From positions 2,144-46,458 of the forward strand of contig NZ_BMPY01000043.1 of assembly GCF_014647835.1 (NCBI RefSeq): DNA of 44,315 bases, read 5' to 3'. This document shows positions 22,968 through 31,106 of the stretch, one piece after another. Each line of letters opens with the position of its first letter. The stretch's first letter is position 1. Below the pieces are notes generated by a model, which saw only the letters and a list, made by a program, of their open reading frames with translations, did not search any database and was not told the DNA's origin. This stretch comes from Microbispora rosea subsp. aerata. Lineage in GTDB: Bacteria; Actinomycetota; Actinomycetes; Streptosporangiales; Streptosporangiaceae. A program made the translations under genes and the position numbers.

Positions 22968-23204
22968 TCACGAGGAGAGCGTCTGGCCCGCCAGGCCCTC
23001 CTGCGCGGTGAGCAGCGCGCGCAGCTCCTCCGCGCTCTCGCCGCACGCGGTCATGATCAAGCCCCGGTCCATCTCGATCCGGGACAGCGACCTGGTCAGC
23101 CGGGTCGCGTACCAGCGGCCGGCGTCGCTCCTCCAGATCGACCAGCGGCCGGCGTACTCGCTGCTCAGTTGTCTCCAGGCAGCGTCCTCGGCTGAGAACC
23201 GCAC
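22968..23204 (-). CDS. Small W-rich hypothetical protein (IWRSDxGRW family), copy 2
   Basis: A 78-residue protein, GTG 23204 with GGAGGTG about 7 nt upstream. The core WSIWRSDAGRWYATR matches DWIIWRSDVGRWWATRR of the gene at 1005-1229, and the C-terminal half (ESAEELRALLTAQEGLAGQ) matches ESLAAALAAQAELTAA in position. The two form a paralogous family within the window. Conserved Trp, Arg and Asp residues suggest a compact binding domain. No signal peptide. Unlike copy 1, no XRE regulator adjoins this one. Function unknown. Confidence 0.75.
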   Translation of the reverse strand: MRFSAEDAAWRQLSSEYAGRWSIWRSDAGRWYATRLTRSLSRIEMDRGLIMTACGESAEELRALLTAQEGLAGQTLSS

Positions 23205-23563
23205 TCGTCACCACCTCCAGGCTCTGTGCCGGGAGACAACGATGTGCTCATCCGGACACGATTGGTAGTGAAAAGCGGTCTCCCCCTCCGGCGGCGCCGC
23301 CACCGCCGCCCCGACGAAGATCTCCCGCCGGATGCGGTGAATTCACCACTGCTTGAGCCCTGTTTCTTCCGCACCACCCGTGTCATGCCGGGTCGCGGAG
23401 CGGCGCTGGTGTTCTCGGGGCACGCAGCGGGGCAGACACGGGCAGAGCCGTACGGCAAACGCCTCGTCTCCGATCACACCGGACATGGTTTTACTACCTT
23501 GCCAGGCTTCACGTCAGGGAAGAGAGTCAAGAGCGTCCATATCGAGCGAAAGGAGGACCGTTC
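23205..23563. other. Intergenic region upstream of the P450 gene
   Basis: About 360 bp between the divergent small W-rich gene and the P450 gene. I see no coding frame with a start, site and recognisable content. Around 23480-23515 the GC content drops (GGTTTTACTACC), probably the promoter area of the P450 gene, but no clean -35/-10 pair stands out. Confidence 0.4.
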
Positions 23564-24739
23564 ATGCCCGGACTCCCACAGCTGCCGTTCGACCGGCCGG
23601 ACGTCCTGGAGATATCCCCCGGCTTCCGCGAGCTGCGGGCACAGGCACCGATCACCAAGGTCACGACCGCGATGGGCGACGAGGCGTGGCTGGTCACGGG
23701 CTACGAGGAGATACGGCAGGTGTTCACCGACGACAGGTTCGGCCGGTCTCACCCCACCCCCGAGACCGCGGCCCGCCTGTCGAACAACGCCCTGCTCGGC
23801 GGCCCGACCGGCCAGTACGCCACGGAGCGGTCGGTGCACAGGCAGATGCGGCGGCTGCTCGCCCCCGCGTTCTCCGCCCGGCGCATGCGGAGACTGTCGG
23901 AGCGGATCGAAACCCTGGTCGGCGTCCTGCTCGACCGGCTCGCCGAGCAGGGCCCGCCCGCGGACCTGCACGCCGGCCTGTCGCTCCCGCTGCCGATCCA
24001 GGTGATCTGCGAGCTTCTCGGCGTGCCGTACGAGGACAGGGACAGGTTCCGCGCCACGGCCGAGGCGATGACCGACCTCAACCACCCCGAGCGGTCGGCC
24101 GCCGCCCAGATGGCGATGGAGGTCTACACCTACGAGATCGTGAAGGCCAAGCGGGAAAACCCGGGCGAGGACGTGTACACCGACCTGGCCAACGCCTCGC
24201 TTCCCGAGGACGACATCGCCAGGATCGCGGGCGGCCTGCTGTTCGCCGGCCACGAGACGACGGTCAACCAGATCGACTACGGCGTGCTGCTGTTCCTGCG
24301 CAACCCGGCCCAGCGCGACGCGCTGCTGCGCGACCCCTCGCTTCTGGACGGCGCGATTGAGGAGATCATGCGGGTCGCCTCGCCGAGCGAGCACGGGCTG
24401 GTGCGCTACGCGCACGAGGACGTCGAGGTCGCCGGCGTGCGGATCCGCGCGGGCGAACTGGTCGTGCTGTCCATCCCCACGGCCAACAGGGACGAGCGTG
24501 TCTACCCCGACCCCGACACGTTCGACATCCGGCGGCGCGACCCCCAGCCGCACGTCGGGTTCGGCCATGGTCCCCACCACTGCCTGGGCGCGTCCCTGGC
24601 CCGGGTCGAGCTCCGCGCGGTCTTCGGCTCCCTCTTCACCCGCTTCCCCACGCTGGCGCTCGCGGTTCCGTACGAGGACCTGAAGGCGCACACCGACAGG
24701 CTGACCGGAGGGTTCGACGCGCTGCCCGTCACCTGGTGA
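23564..24739 (+). CDS. Cytochrome P450
   Basis: A 391-residue soluble bacterial P450, ATG with AAAGGAGG upstream. The I-helix oxygen-binding motif AGHETT is at 228-233, the K-helix ExxR at 267-270 (EIMR), and the heme loop FGHGPHHCLG with thiolate Cys340. The N-terminus (LPFDRPDVLEISPGFREL) and the region VHRQMRRLLAPAFSARRM resemble the CYP105/107 group of Streptomyces-type monooxygenases. It needs ferredoxin and reductase, neither of which is adjacent. No biosynthetic genes flank it, so it may act in xenobiotic or late-stage metabolite oxidation. Confidence 0.95.
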   Translation: MPGLPQLPFDRPDVLEISPGFRELRAQAPITKVTTAMGDEAWLVTGYEEIRQVFTDDRFGRSHPTPETAARLSNNALLGGPTGQYATERSVHRQMRRLLAPAFSARRMRRLSERIETLVGVLLDRLAEQGPPADLHAGLSLPLPIQVICELLGVPYEDRDRFRATAEAMTDLNHPERSAAAQMAMEVYTYEIVKAKRENPGEDVYTDLANASLPEDDIARIAGGLLFAGHETTVNQIDYGVLLFLRNPAQRDALLRDPSLLDGAIEEIMRVASPSEHGLVRYAHEDVEVAGVRIRAGELVVLSIPTANRDERVYPDPDTFDIRRRDPQPHVGFGHGPHHCLGASLARVELRAVFGSLFTRFPTLALAVPYEDLKAHTDRLTGGFDALPVTW

Positions 24740-24757
24740 GGGACGCCGGGCCCGGGG

Positions 24758-26083
24758 TCACCCGCCGTATGAAGGGAGGTCGCGGGTGGCCACGGTCCCG
24801 GCACGCTCCGACTCGGCGTGCTCGGCTTCCGCGCGCTCGGCCTCGGCGAGCCGCCGGTACGCGCGGTCGCGCAGCCGCAGCACCACCGTCGCCAGCAGTG
24901 CCGCGATCAGCGAGCCGGCCAGCACCGCCAGCTTGACCTGGGCGTCGCGGGGCGTGCCCGAGCCGAACGCCAGCTCGCCGATGAGCAGGGACACCGTGAA
25001 CCCGATGCCGGACAGGATCGCCAGCCCGGCGACGTCCACCCACGCCAGCCCTTCGTCGATGTCGGCGCGGGTGAACCGGGCGGTCAGCCAGGTGGCCGTC
25101 ATGATCCCCAGCGGCTTGCCCACGACGAGCCCGGCGACGACGCCCAGAGGCACCGGGTCGGTGAACAGGTTCGCCACCTCACCCAGCCCGTTGAGCGGCA
25201 CCCCCGCGGACAGGAACGCGAACAGCGGCACGGCCACGCCCGCCGAGATGGGGCGGAACCGGTGCTCGAAGTGCTCGGCGAGCCCCGGTCCCGCCTCCGG
25301 GCCGCCCGCCTTCTCACTGCGCAGGACGGGTACGGCGAAGCCCAGCAGCACCCCGGCGACCGTGGCGTGCACACCCGAGGCGTGCACCAGCCCCCAGGTC
25401 ACGACGGCCAGCGGGAGCAGCAGCCACCACGAGCGCACCCGCCGCCGCACCAGCACGGTGAAGGCGCCGAGCGGCGCGAGCGCCGCCAGCAGCGGCACCA
25501 CCGATAGGTGCGACGTGTAGAAAACCGCGATGATCACGATCGCCAGCAGGTCGTCCACGACGGCCAGGGTGAGGAGGAACGTGCGCAGCGCGGCGGGCAG
25601 GCGCCGCCCCACCACCGCGAGCACCGCCAGCGCGAACGCGATGTCGGTGGCCGTCGGGGTCGCCCATCCCCGCGCCGCGCCGTCCGGGAACGTGTTGACG
25701 AGCAGATAGAGCAGCGCCGGGACGATCACACCGCCGACGGCCGCCGCGACGGGAACGACGGCCCGCCGGGGGTCGCGCAGGTCCCCCGCCACGAACTCGC
25801 GCTTCAGTTCCAGACCCGCGACGAAGAAGAAGACCGCCAGGAGCCCGTCCGAGGCCCACTCGGCGAGATTGAGGTCGAGGTGCAATCCGGCCGGCCCGAC
25901 CGTGACCGACCGCAGCCCCGCGTACGCCTCCGACCAGGGCGAGTTGGCCCAGGCGAGGGCCGCGACGGCGGCGACCAGGAGCAACGCGCCGCCGATCGTC
26001 TCCTTGCGGAGGATGTCGGCGATGCGGCGGGCCTCCGCCCGGGAAGCGGGACCGAGGAGGGACAGACGGCGGGGAGTGGTCAC
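24758..26083 (-). CDS. nhaA: Na+/H+ antiporter NhaA
   Basis: A 441-residue inner-membrane antiporter. The GTG at 26083 is preferred (GGAG nine nt upstream, and MTTPRR...[13 protein letters not shown] is the usual family start); an ATG at 26149 would add 22 atypical residues. About eleven hydrophobic helices are visible. Signature stretches are [43 protein letters not shown] and [18 protein letters not shown], with the paired Asp that carries the Na+/H+ exchange. An acidic Ala/Glu-rich tail follows the last helix. It provides sodium and alkaline tolerance. It converges with the P450 gene. Confidence 0.95.
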   Translation of the reverse strand: MTTPRRLSLLGPASRAEARRIADILRKETIGGALLLVAAVAALAWANSPWSEAYAGLRSVTVGPAGLHLDLNLAEWASDGLLAVFFFVAGLELKREFVAGDLRDPRRAVVPVAAAVGGVIVPALLYLLVNTFPDGAARGWATPTATDIAFALAVLAVVGRRLPAALRTFLLTLAVVDDLLAIVIIAVFYTSHLSVVPLLAALAPLGAFTVLVRRRVRSWWLLLPLAVVTWGLVHASGVHATVAGVLLGFAVPVLRSEKAGGPEAGPGLAEHFEHRFRPISAGVAVPLFAFLSAGVPLNGLGEVANLFTDPVPLGVVAGLVVGKPLGIMTATWLTARFTRADIDEGLAWVDVAGLAILSGIGFTVSLLIGELAFGSGTPRDAQVKLAVLAGSLIAALLATVVLRLRDRAYRRLAEAERAEAEHAESERAGTVATRDLPSYGG

Positions 26084-26203
26084 GGGCGCTCCGTTTCCGG
26101 GATCGGGTTCGACGACCGCCGACCAGGCTTCCCGGCACTCCGCGTCCATCCTATGGCGTGTCCGGCCGGGTTCTTGCCCGCCGCACCTTTCGTGCGCATA
26201 GAG

Positions 26204-26237
26204 AAAGCCCAGGCCGGACGCTGCCGACCTGGGCTTT
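26204..26237 (-). terminator. Intrinsic terminator after tRNA-Lys copy 2
   Basis: AAAGCCCAGG at 26204-26213 pairs with CCTGGGCTTT at 26228-26237; on the minus strand the stem is followed by TCTCT. It starts nine nt past the tRNA end and lies upstream of nhaA on the same strand, insulating it. Confidence 0.8.
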
Positions 26238-26245
26238 TCGTATAG

Positions 26246-26319
26246 TGCGCCGCCAGGGACTCGAACCCCGGACCCGCTGATTAAGAGTCAGCTGCTCTGA
26301 CCAACTGAGCTAGCGGCGC
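26246..26319 (-). tRNA. tRNA-Lys (CTT), copy 2
   Basis: The 74-nt sequence is identical to copy 1 (7535-7608), with anticodon CTT, acceptor GCGCCGC/GCGGCGC and discriminator A. The next bases on the tRNA strand are CTA, so the 3' CCA must be added by the tRNA nucleotidyltransferase. Flanks of the two copies differ completely. Confidence 0.95.
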
Positions 26320-26391
26320 TCGCGATGTCCGTAACCTTAGCAGCCCCGCGAAGGTCGCGCACATCGCTCGTCGATCGGAGTTTCGGGGGTG

Positions 26392-26991
26392 TCAGCTCCG
26401 CCAGGCGCCGCTGGAGAAGGGCACCGGCTCGCTGCGCAGACCCGGCCCGTCGCCCCACTTCGTGATGACGTACTGGATCGGGATGTGGCCGAGGTCTCCG
26501 CTGACGGTCAGCGTGTCCTCGTTCCAGGTGGTGCCGGTGAGCTCGGCGAAGGTCTTGCCGTCGATGTCCAGCATGACGCCCCTGTCCGACGGGATGCCCG
26601 GGCCGCGGTCGCCGATGAAGAACTTGGCCTTTTTGCCCTTGTAGAAGACGTAGCCCTCGGTGCCGAGCGGCCAGCTCGGGCTGGCGAACAGCCCCTTCTG
26701 CATGGGCTTGCCGATGGCGGGCAGGCCCGTGTCGCCCTGGCGGCCCGAGGCGTCGTCCCAGAAGTACGAGCCGGTGGTGCTGCCCTGGAGGAGGACCTCC
26801 TCGTGCGCCGGAATGGCCGCGGAGAGGTCGTTCATCGGGACGTCGACCGAGACGCCGGCGGCCTCGTTGACCGGCTGCTCGACGGGCGCGGGCGCGGCGG
26901 CGACAAGAGACGCGGTGACGGCCGCCGCTCCGACGAGCGTGGCAGCGGCGCAGAGGCGACGGTTGCCACGCATGTCAAACAGAGTCTTCAT
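26392..26991 (-). CDS. Secreted hypothetical protein
   Basis: A 199-residue protein from MKTLFDMRGNRR; start 26991 chosen because it gives a normal signal peptide. The positive N-terminus, hydrophobic core (LCAAATLVGAAAVTASLVAAA) and AxA-like cleavage region predict Sec export. The mature part contains GSYFWDDASGRQGDTGLPAIGKPMQ, YVFYKGKKAKFFIGDRGPGIPSDRGVMLDIDGKTFAELTG, and IPIQYVITKWGDGPG. The pattern of G-D-x-G-P-G and 'V..DI...TFAEL' recalls double-psi-barrel secreted proteins (RlpA-like), but the match is weak and I do not name a function. A long leader precedes it. Confidence 0.75.
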   Translation of the reverse strand: MKTLFDMRGNRRLCAAATLVGAAAVTASLVAAAPAPVEQPVNEAAGVSVDVPMNDLSAAIPAHEEVLLQGSTTGSYFWDDASGRQGDTGLPAIGKPMQKGLFASPSWPLGTEGYVFYKGKKAKFFIGDRGPGIPSDRGVMLDIDGKTFAELTGTTWNEDTLTVSGDLGHIPIQYVITKWGDGPGLRSEPVPFSSGAWRS

Positions 26992-27178
26992 CTGGGCTGG
27001 GGATCTTTCGTGAGACGACAGTGGATGGCCATGCGTCATCTAGGGACCTGCGTACGGCAGACCGCGAAGACGGGCCACGTGTCCGGGCACGAGAGGCCGT
27101 TCACCCGGAGGCGTGTGCGCAAAAGCTATGGCGATCGGCCGGAAGGCCGTCGTGAGTCAGACGTGTGATCCGATAAGT

Positions 27179-27228
27179 CTTGGCTCAGAGGTCGGTGTGG
27201 GGTCACCCACGGTGATCTCCTCTCCAAG
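27179..27228 (-). promoter_or_regulatory. Structured RNA element in the leader of the secreted-protein gene
   Basis: On the minus strand a stem forms from CTTGG and AGAGG with CCTCT and CCAAG (plus arms 27179-27183 and 27187-27191 against 27219-27223 and 27224-27228, a 3-nt bulge between). It encloses a hairpin TCACC-CAC-GGTGA at 27203-27215. It would be transcribed about 190 nt before the coding start. I checked for the ydaO (cyclic-di-AMP) leader pattern that precedes some actinobacterial wall-enzyme genes and did not find its conserved core. Confidence 0.35.
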
Positions 27229-27742
27229 TCCAATCCAGCCACCGGTCGGCGGCAAACAGGACACTACAGGACGAGTCAGGACGAAGCAAAGTAAAAGCCC
27301 CATACGGGTCAGAAGATCTACTGTCGGCACTGTTTACCCCAAGACGGACCTGTCACCATCGCCCGCTCCCGGTGTCCGTTGACGGTGCGTGGCGGGACGT
27401 TCGGTCCGGGCACGGCAAAGCGGTGAGCCCGTACGGCAAGGGATCACCAAGGGAACCGCCGGGAACGGCGGGATAACGCAACTCGCCACAAAAGCGAAGC
27501 CGATCAACGACGCGACGACCGCGGTTTACCAAGGCAAAGGTCGTTTACCGTCCGCCGCGGACGTCGTTCGCCGGCGGCGGTGGGAGTGCGGGCGGGGACG
27601 TCGGGCGGCGGTACGGATGGGAGGAGGAGCGACAGGGACGCGCGCATGGGTGCGCGCGGCGCGTGGAGGCGCGGAGTACAAGTACGGGCATGCGGAGGGG
27701 TGGGGGTACGGGTGGGAGGAGGGGCGCAGGACCCCGGAAATG

Positions 27743-27778
27743 CCGGAGCCGGGCAGTCCCCCAACTGCCCGGCTCCGG
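27743..27778. terminator. 15-bp perfect hairpin, orphan terminator-like element
   Basis: CCGGAGCCGGGCAGT at 27743-27757 pairs perfectly with 27764-27778, loop CCCCCA. No gene ends nearby on either strand, so what it terminates is unknown. There is no U run. Confidence 0.5.
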
Positions 27779-27990
27779 ATCAAAGCGGTTCCGCCAGGAA
27801 TACCCTCCCCAAAGGCACCGGCGGGCCCCCGCTTTCCGGACGCGGTTCCCCCATCCGCGTCCTTTATCAAGAAAGTCTGTGTGGTCTCTCCCCCGAGGAC
27901 CTGCTTCAACACTACAAGGGGCCTCGTCATGAAGGCGTCATAGACAGGTTGTTTTCCGGCCTACATCCGGGCGGGCCCCGCCCGCCCGTG

Positions 27991-28377
27991 CTACCTCCCG
28001 AGATCCAGCTTGACCTCGGTGCCGTTGCGCAGCGACCGGCTCACCGTGCAGTGACGCTCGTGGACCCGCTCGGCGACGGCGGCGAAGACCTCACCGGAGT
28101 CCTCCCCGGGCAGCTCCACGTCGTACGTCACGGTGATCGAGCGCAGCAGGGTCGGGCTCTCCTTCTCGGCGGAGACCTCGACGGCCAGCCGCAGGAGACG
28201 GTGGCCGCGCTGGGCGGTGAGCGGCTCGACGGTCATGATGTTGCAGCCGCCGACGGCCGCCAGCAGCAGCTCCACCGGACTGAACACACCGTCGCCGGAG
28301 CCCATCGCGATCTCGGCGCCGCGCTCGTTGCGGGCGACGAACCCGTCTTCGGTCCGCTCGACGCGTACAGAGCCCAT
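27991..28377 (-). CDS. OsmC family protein
   Basis: A 128-residue OsmC/Ohr-superfamily protein. It shows GSGDGVFSPVELLLAAVGGCNIMTVEPL with the conserved N-terminal-half Cys in GGCN, and VAERVHERHCTVSRSLRNGTEV with the second Cys in RHCTVS. OsmC and Ohr proteins reduce organic hydroperoxides through this Cys pair. The sequence is closest to the YhfA-like subgroup in length. It begins only four nt after the stop of the histidine kinase (28382), with GAGG before the ATG, so it is probably the third gene of the response regulator-kinase operon, a link to envelope or oxidative stress. Confidence 0.88.
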   Translation of the reverse strand: MGSVRVERTEDGFVARNERGAEIAMGSGDGVFSPVELLLAAVGGCNIMTVEPLTAQRGHRLLRLAVEVSAEKESPTLLRSITVTYDVELPGEDSGEVFAAVAERVHERHCTVSRSLRNGTEVKLDLGR

Positions 28378-28381
28378 GACC

Positions 28382-29455
28382 TCAGCCTACTGGCAGGGCC
28401 AGCCGGACGAGCGTGCCACCGCCGGGTGCGGGGCCGGCCGACACACTGCCGCCGTGGCTGTCCACGACCTGGCCGACGATGGCCAGGCCCAGCCCGGAGC
28501 CGGGCAGCGCCCGCGCCGAGGGGGCCCGGTAGAAGCGGTCGAAGATGTGCGGCAGGTCCTCGGACGAGATGCCGGGGCCGTGGTCGCGCACGGTCAGCAC
28601 GCCGCCCCGCAGCGCCACCTCGACCAGGCCGCCGGCGGGGCTGTACTTGGCCGCGTTGTCGAGCAGGTTGGCCACGGCCCGGGCGAGCCGGTCGGGCACG
28701 CCCCGCACGACCGTCGGCTCGACCGACACCGAGTAGGCCGTCGACGGCCAATGCCTGGCCGCCCGGGCGACCTCGCGCTCCACCAGCTCGTCGAGGCGCA
28801 CGCTCTCCACGAGCACGGCGGGCTCCTCGTCGCGGGCCAGCTCGACCACGTCGGAGACGAGCGCGGTGAGCTCCTCCATGCCGCTCATCACGGCCCGGCT
28901 CACCTCCTCGTGGACCTCCTGCGGCAGGTCGCCTCTCATCAAGAGCTCGACGTTGGTCCGCAGGGCGGTGAGCGGGGTGCGCAGCTCGTGGGAGGCGTCG
29001 GCGACGAGGCGCTTTTGCGCCTTCGAGGAGCGTTCCAGCGCGTCGAGCATCGCGTTGAAGCTGCGCGCCAGGCTGCTCAGCTCGTCGTCCCCCGACACCT
29101 CGATCCGCGTGGTCAGGTCGCGGGTCTCGGCGACCCGTCCGGCGGCGTCCTTGAGCGCGTTGACCGGCCGCAGCGCGGCGCGGGCGGCCAGCCAGCCCAG
29201 CGCGCCCGACAGCACCAGGCCGCCGAAGGCCACGGCCATGAAGGGCCAGCCCAGGTCGTCCACGTCGGCGAGGGCGGCCAGCACGCCGTTGGGGGGCGGG
29301 GTGCCGTAGCCGCCGTACCTCTCGTACGTCCCGTAGTGGTCCATCGCCCACTCCACCCGGCGGCAGGTGATGAGGTAGGCGGCCACGATCGCGACGATCA
29401 CGCTCACCGCGCCGGCCAGCGCGGAGGCCAGCGCGAGCCGCCAGCGGAGCTTCAT
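28382..29455 (-). CDS. Sensor histidine kinase (MprB-like)
   Basis: A 357-residue inner-membrane kinase: first helix about 8-30, short extracytoplasmic loop with Tyr/Gly-rich YGTYERYGGYGTPPPN, second helix about 72-93. The HAMP domain follows (ALRPVNALKDAAGRVAETRDLTTRIEVSGDDELSSLARSFN). His156 is in VADASHELRTPLTALRTN, the N-box in VANLLDNAAKYSPAGG, the G1 box in VRDHGPGISSEDLPHIFDRFYR and the G2 box in GSGLGLAIVGQVVDSHGG. It autophosphorylates and passes phosphate to the response regulator, whose stop overlaps this ATG (29452-29455). Confidence 0.93.
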   Translation of the reverse strand: MKLRWRLALASALAGAVSVIVAIVAAYLITCRRVEWAMDHYGTYERYGGYGTPPPNGVLAALADVDDLGWPFMAVAFGGLVLSGALGWLAARAALRPVNALKDAAGRVAETRDLTTRIEVSGDDELSSLARSFNAMLDALERSSKAQKRLVADASHELRTPLTALRTNVELLMRGDLPQEVHEEVSRAVMSGMEELTALVSDVVELARDEEPAVLVESVRLDELVEREVARAARHWPSTAYSVSVEPTVVRGVPDRLARAVANLLDNAAKYSPAGGLVEVALRGGVLTVRDHGPGISSEDLPHIFDRFYRAPSARALPGSGLGLAIVGQVVDSHGGSVSAGPAPGGGTLVRLALPVG

Positions 29456-30156
29456 CGCTCCTCCCCGGCGGCGGGGGAGGCGGTGGGCTCCCGCAGCGTG
29501 TACCCGAGGCCGTGGACGGTGTGGATGAGCCTCGGCTCGCCCCCCGCCTCGGTCTTTTTGCGCAGGTAACCGATGTAGACCTCCAGCGGGTTCGACCCCG
29601 GCCGGAAGCCGTAGCCCCAGATGCGTTCGAGGATGACCTGCCGGGTCAGCACCTGGCCGCCGTTGCGGATCAGCAGGTCGAGCAGGGCGTACTCGGTCCT
29701 GGTCAGGTCGATGAGCCGCCGGCCGCGCCGGGCCTGCCTGCTGTCGGGCAGCAGGACCAGGTCGGCGAAGCCGGCCTCCGGGGGCGGCGCGGCGCGGCGC
29801 AGCAGGGCGCGCACCCGGGCGAACAGCTCCTCGAGCGCGAACGGCTTCACGAGATAGTCGTCGGCGCCCGCGTCGAGGCCCGCCACCTTGTCGCCGATGC
29901 CGTCCAGCGCCGTCAGCATGAGCACCGGCAGCCGGTTGCCGTCGTCGCGCAGCGCCCGGCAGACCTCGATGCCGTCCATGCCCGGCATGAGCACGTCGAG
30001 CACGACGAGGTCGGGCGCCGCGCCGTCGATCGCGTCGAGGGCGCCCATGCCGTCGGCCGCGGTCGCCACGCCGTACCCCTCGACGCGCAGTGCTCGCGCG
30101 ATCGCGTCGCGGACCTCGGGTTCGTCGTCGACGACGAGCACCTGTGTCTTGACCAC
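29452..30156 (-). CDS. OmpR/PhoB-family response regulator (MprA-like)
   Basis: A 234-residue regulator: receiver domain 5-117 with acidic pair DDE (10-12), phospho-acceptor Asp54 in VVLDVLMPGMDG, Thr near 82 (MLTALD) and Lys in DYLVKPF. The winged-helix domain is at about 135-225: RRGRRLIDLTRTEYALLDLLIRNGGQVLTRQVILERIWGYGF, then VYIGYLRKKTEAGGEPRLIHTVHGLGYTLR. It is first gene of the regulator-kinase-OsmC operon. Relatives respond to cell-envelope stress. Confidence 0.93.
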   Translation of the reverse strand: MVKTQVLVVDDEPEVRDAIARALRVEGYGVATAADGMGALDAIDGAAPDLVVLDVLMPGMDGIEVCRALRDDGNRLPVLMLTALDGIGDKVAGLDAGADDYLVKPFALEELFARVRALLRRAAPPPEAGFADLVLLPDSRQARRGRRLIDLTRTEYALLDLLIRNGGQVLTRQVILERIWGYGFRPGSNPLEVYIGYLRKKTEAGGEPRLIHTVHGLGYTLREPTASPAAGEER

Positions 30157-30217
30157 GACGCCATTGTGACGTGCGGAGATGAGAGGTTGCTGAGCGTCTT
30201 CCCGCGACGGGACGGGC

Positions 30218-30493
30218 TCAGGCGTCGGGGTGTTTGGACAGGTAGTCGACGTAGACCGGCCGGAGCGCGTCGCCGAGCTCGCCCTCGCCCGCCGCCATGG
30301 CGTCGCTGAGGAGCGCGGAGACCCTGCTGAGGTCGTTCGCGGTCTGGTCGCTGTTGCCGCTGGCGGCCTCGGCCGCCGGGATGACCTTCAGCAGCTCCCA
30401 CAGGAACCCGAAGTCGCCGTGCCGAACGGCGTAGCGAACGGCACGGTCGTGCAGCTCCTTGGCGGGGAGCGTCTCGAGCTCTTCCACGTCCAT
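30218..30493 (-). CDS. Conserved small hypothetical protein
   Basis: A 91-residue acidic, helical protein (MDVEELETLPAKELHDRAVRYAVRHGDFGFLWELLKVIPAAEAASGN..., then DLSRVSALLSDAMAAGEGELGDALRPVYVDYLSKHPDA). The codon pattern and ATG with GGGGGTGAGAT upstream support a real gene. On its strand GTCC-N14-GGGTAT with the -10 at plus 30539-30544 is a possible SigB-type promoter. I do not recognise the family. Cytosolic. Confidence 0.75.
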   Translation of the reverse strand: MDVEELETLPAKELHDRAVRYAVRHGDFGFLWELLKVIPAAEAASGNSDQTANDLSRVSALLSDAMAAGEGELGDALRPVYVDYLSKHPDA

Positions 30494-30674
30494 CCGATCT
30501 CACCCCCAACTCATCGGTTTCCCCCAGGTTTGCCCCTCATACCCCCGAGACGGGAGAAGGACCCCCATAAACGGACATCCTTTTTGCCGCTCCTCCCCTG
30601 CCCCGTGCGGGAGCGCCGATTCCGGCCATACGTGACCCGCGCGCTCTTTGCCATGCCGTGGAAGGATTCTTGAG

Positions 30675-31046
30675 ATGAAGGTCATACTCAAGATCATCGT
30701 GGTGGCCGCGGCCCTGTGGGCGTCCACCAAGCTGGTGGACGGCATCACCGTCAGCGCCGAATCAACGGCCAAAGAGATCGGCACGCTCCTCGCGGTCGCG
30801 CTGATCTTCGGCCTCGTGAACGCCGTCATCAAGCCGGTCATCAAGACGATCGGCTGCGCGTTCTACGTGCTCACGCTCGGGCTGTTCGCCCTGGTGGTGA
30901 ACGCCGCCCTGCTGCTGCTCACGAGCTGGCTCGCCGGGCAGCTCGACCTGCCGTTCCACGTCGACGGATTCGTGGCCGCCTTCTGGGGCGCCATCGTCGT
31001 CGGCGTGATCAGCTGGGTGCTCAACATGATCCTCGGCGACGACTGA
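30675..31046 (+). CDS. Phage-holin-family (DUF/PF04020-like) membrane protein
   Basis: A 123-residue protein starting MKVILKIIVVAAALWASTKLVDGITV at 30675. Four hydrophobic segments: residues 3-22, 37-55 (GTLLAVALIFGLVNAVIKPVI), 60-85 (GCAFYVLTLGLFALVVNAALLLLTSWL) and 96-118 (GFVAAFWGAIVVGVISWVLNMIL). The loops contain the NAVIKPVIK and W-A-G-Q-L motifs typical of the four-helix YvlD/holin-like family found across actinobacteria. No phage genes are near, so the holin label reflects family naming; the role is unknown. Confidence 0.85.
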   Translation: MKVILKIIVVAAALWASTKLVDGITVSAESTAKEIGTLLAVALIFGLVNAVIKPVIKTIGCAFYVLTLGLFALVVNAALLLLTSWLAGQLDLPFHVDGFVAAFWGAIVVGVISWVLNMILGDD

Positions 31047-31057
31047 CCCGATCCCGA

Positions 31058-31079
31058 GGGCGGTGGACCCCATCCGCCC
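31058..31079 (+). terminator. Hairpin after holin-like gene
   Basis: GGGCGG with TGG at 31058-31066 pairs with CCA and CCGCCC at 31070-31079 (one bulged T), 12 nt after the stop codon. No T run follows. Confidence 0.45.
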
Positions 31080-31106
31080 CGGGGTCACACCCGCTCATAA
31101 ATCATG

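Larger units (their letters stand above)
26992..27990. other. About 1 kb without a recognised gene
   Basis: The region runs between the divergent-end of the secreted-protein gene and the 3' end of the OsmC gene. No frame shows start, site and protein-like content. Local GC is lower at about 27175-27390 and 27470-27560. It holds a structured element (27179-27228), a strong hairpin (27743-27778) and probably the promoter and long 5' leader of the secreted-protein gene. Confidence 0.5.

Noticed and set aside
26992-27390. Possible cyclic-di-AMP (ydaO) riboswitch before the secreted-protein gene.
   Set aside because: The conserved core sequences of that class are not found in the leader; only generic stems are visible.
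30648-31046. Holin of a prophage.
   Set aside because: No lysin, tail or integrase genes nearby; the four-helix protein belongs to a chromosomally widespread family.
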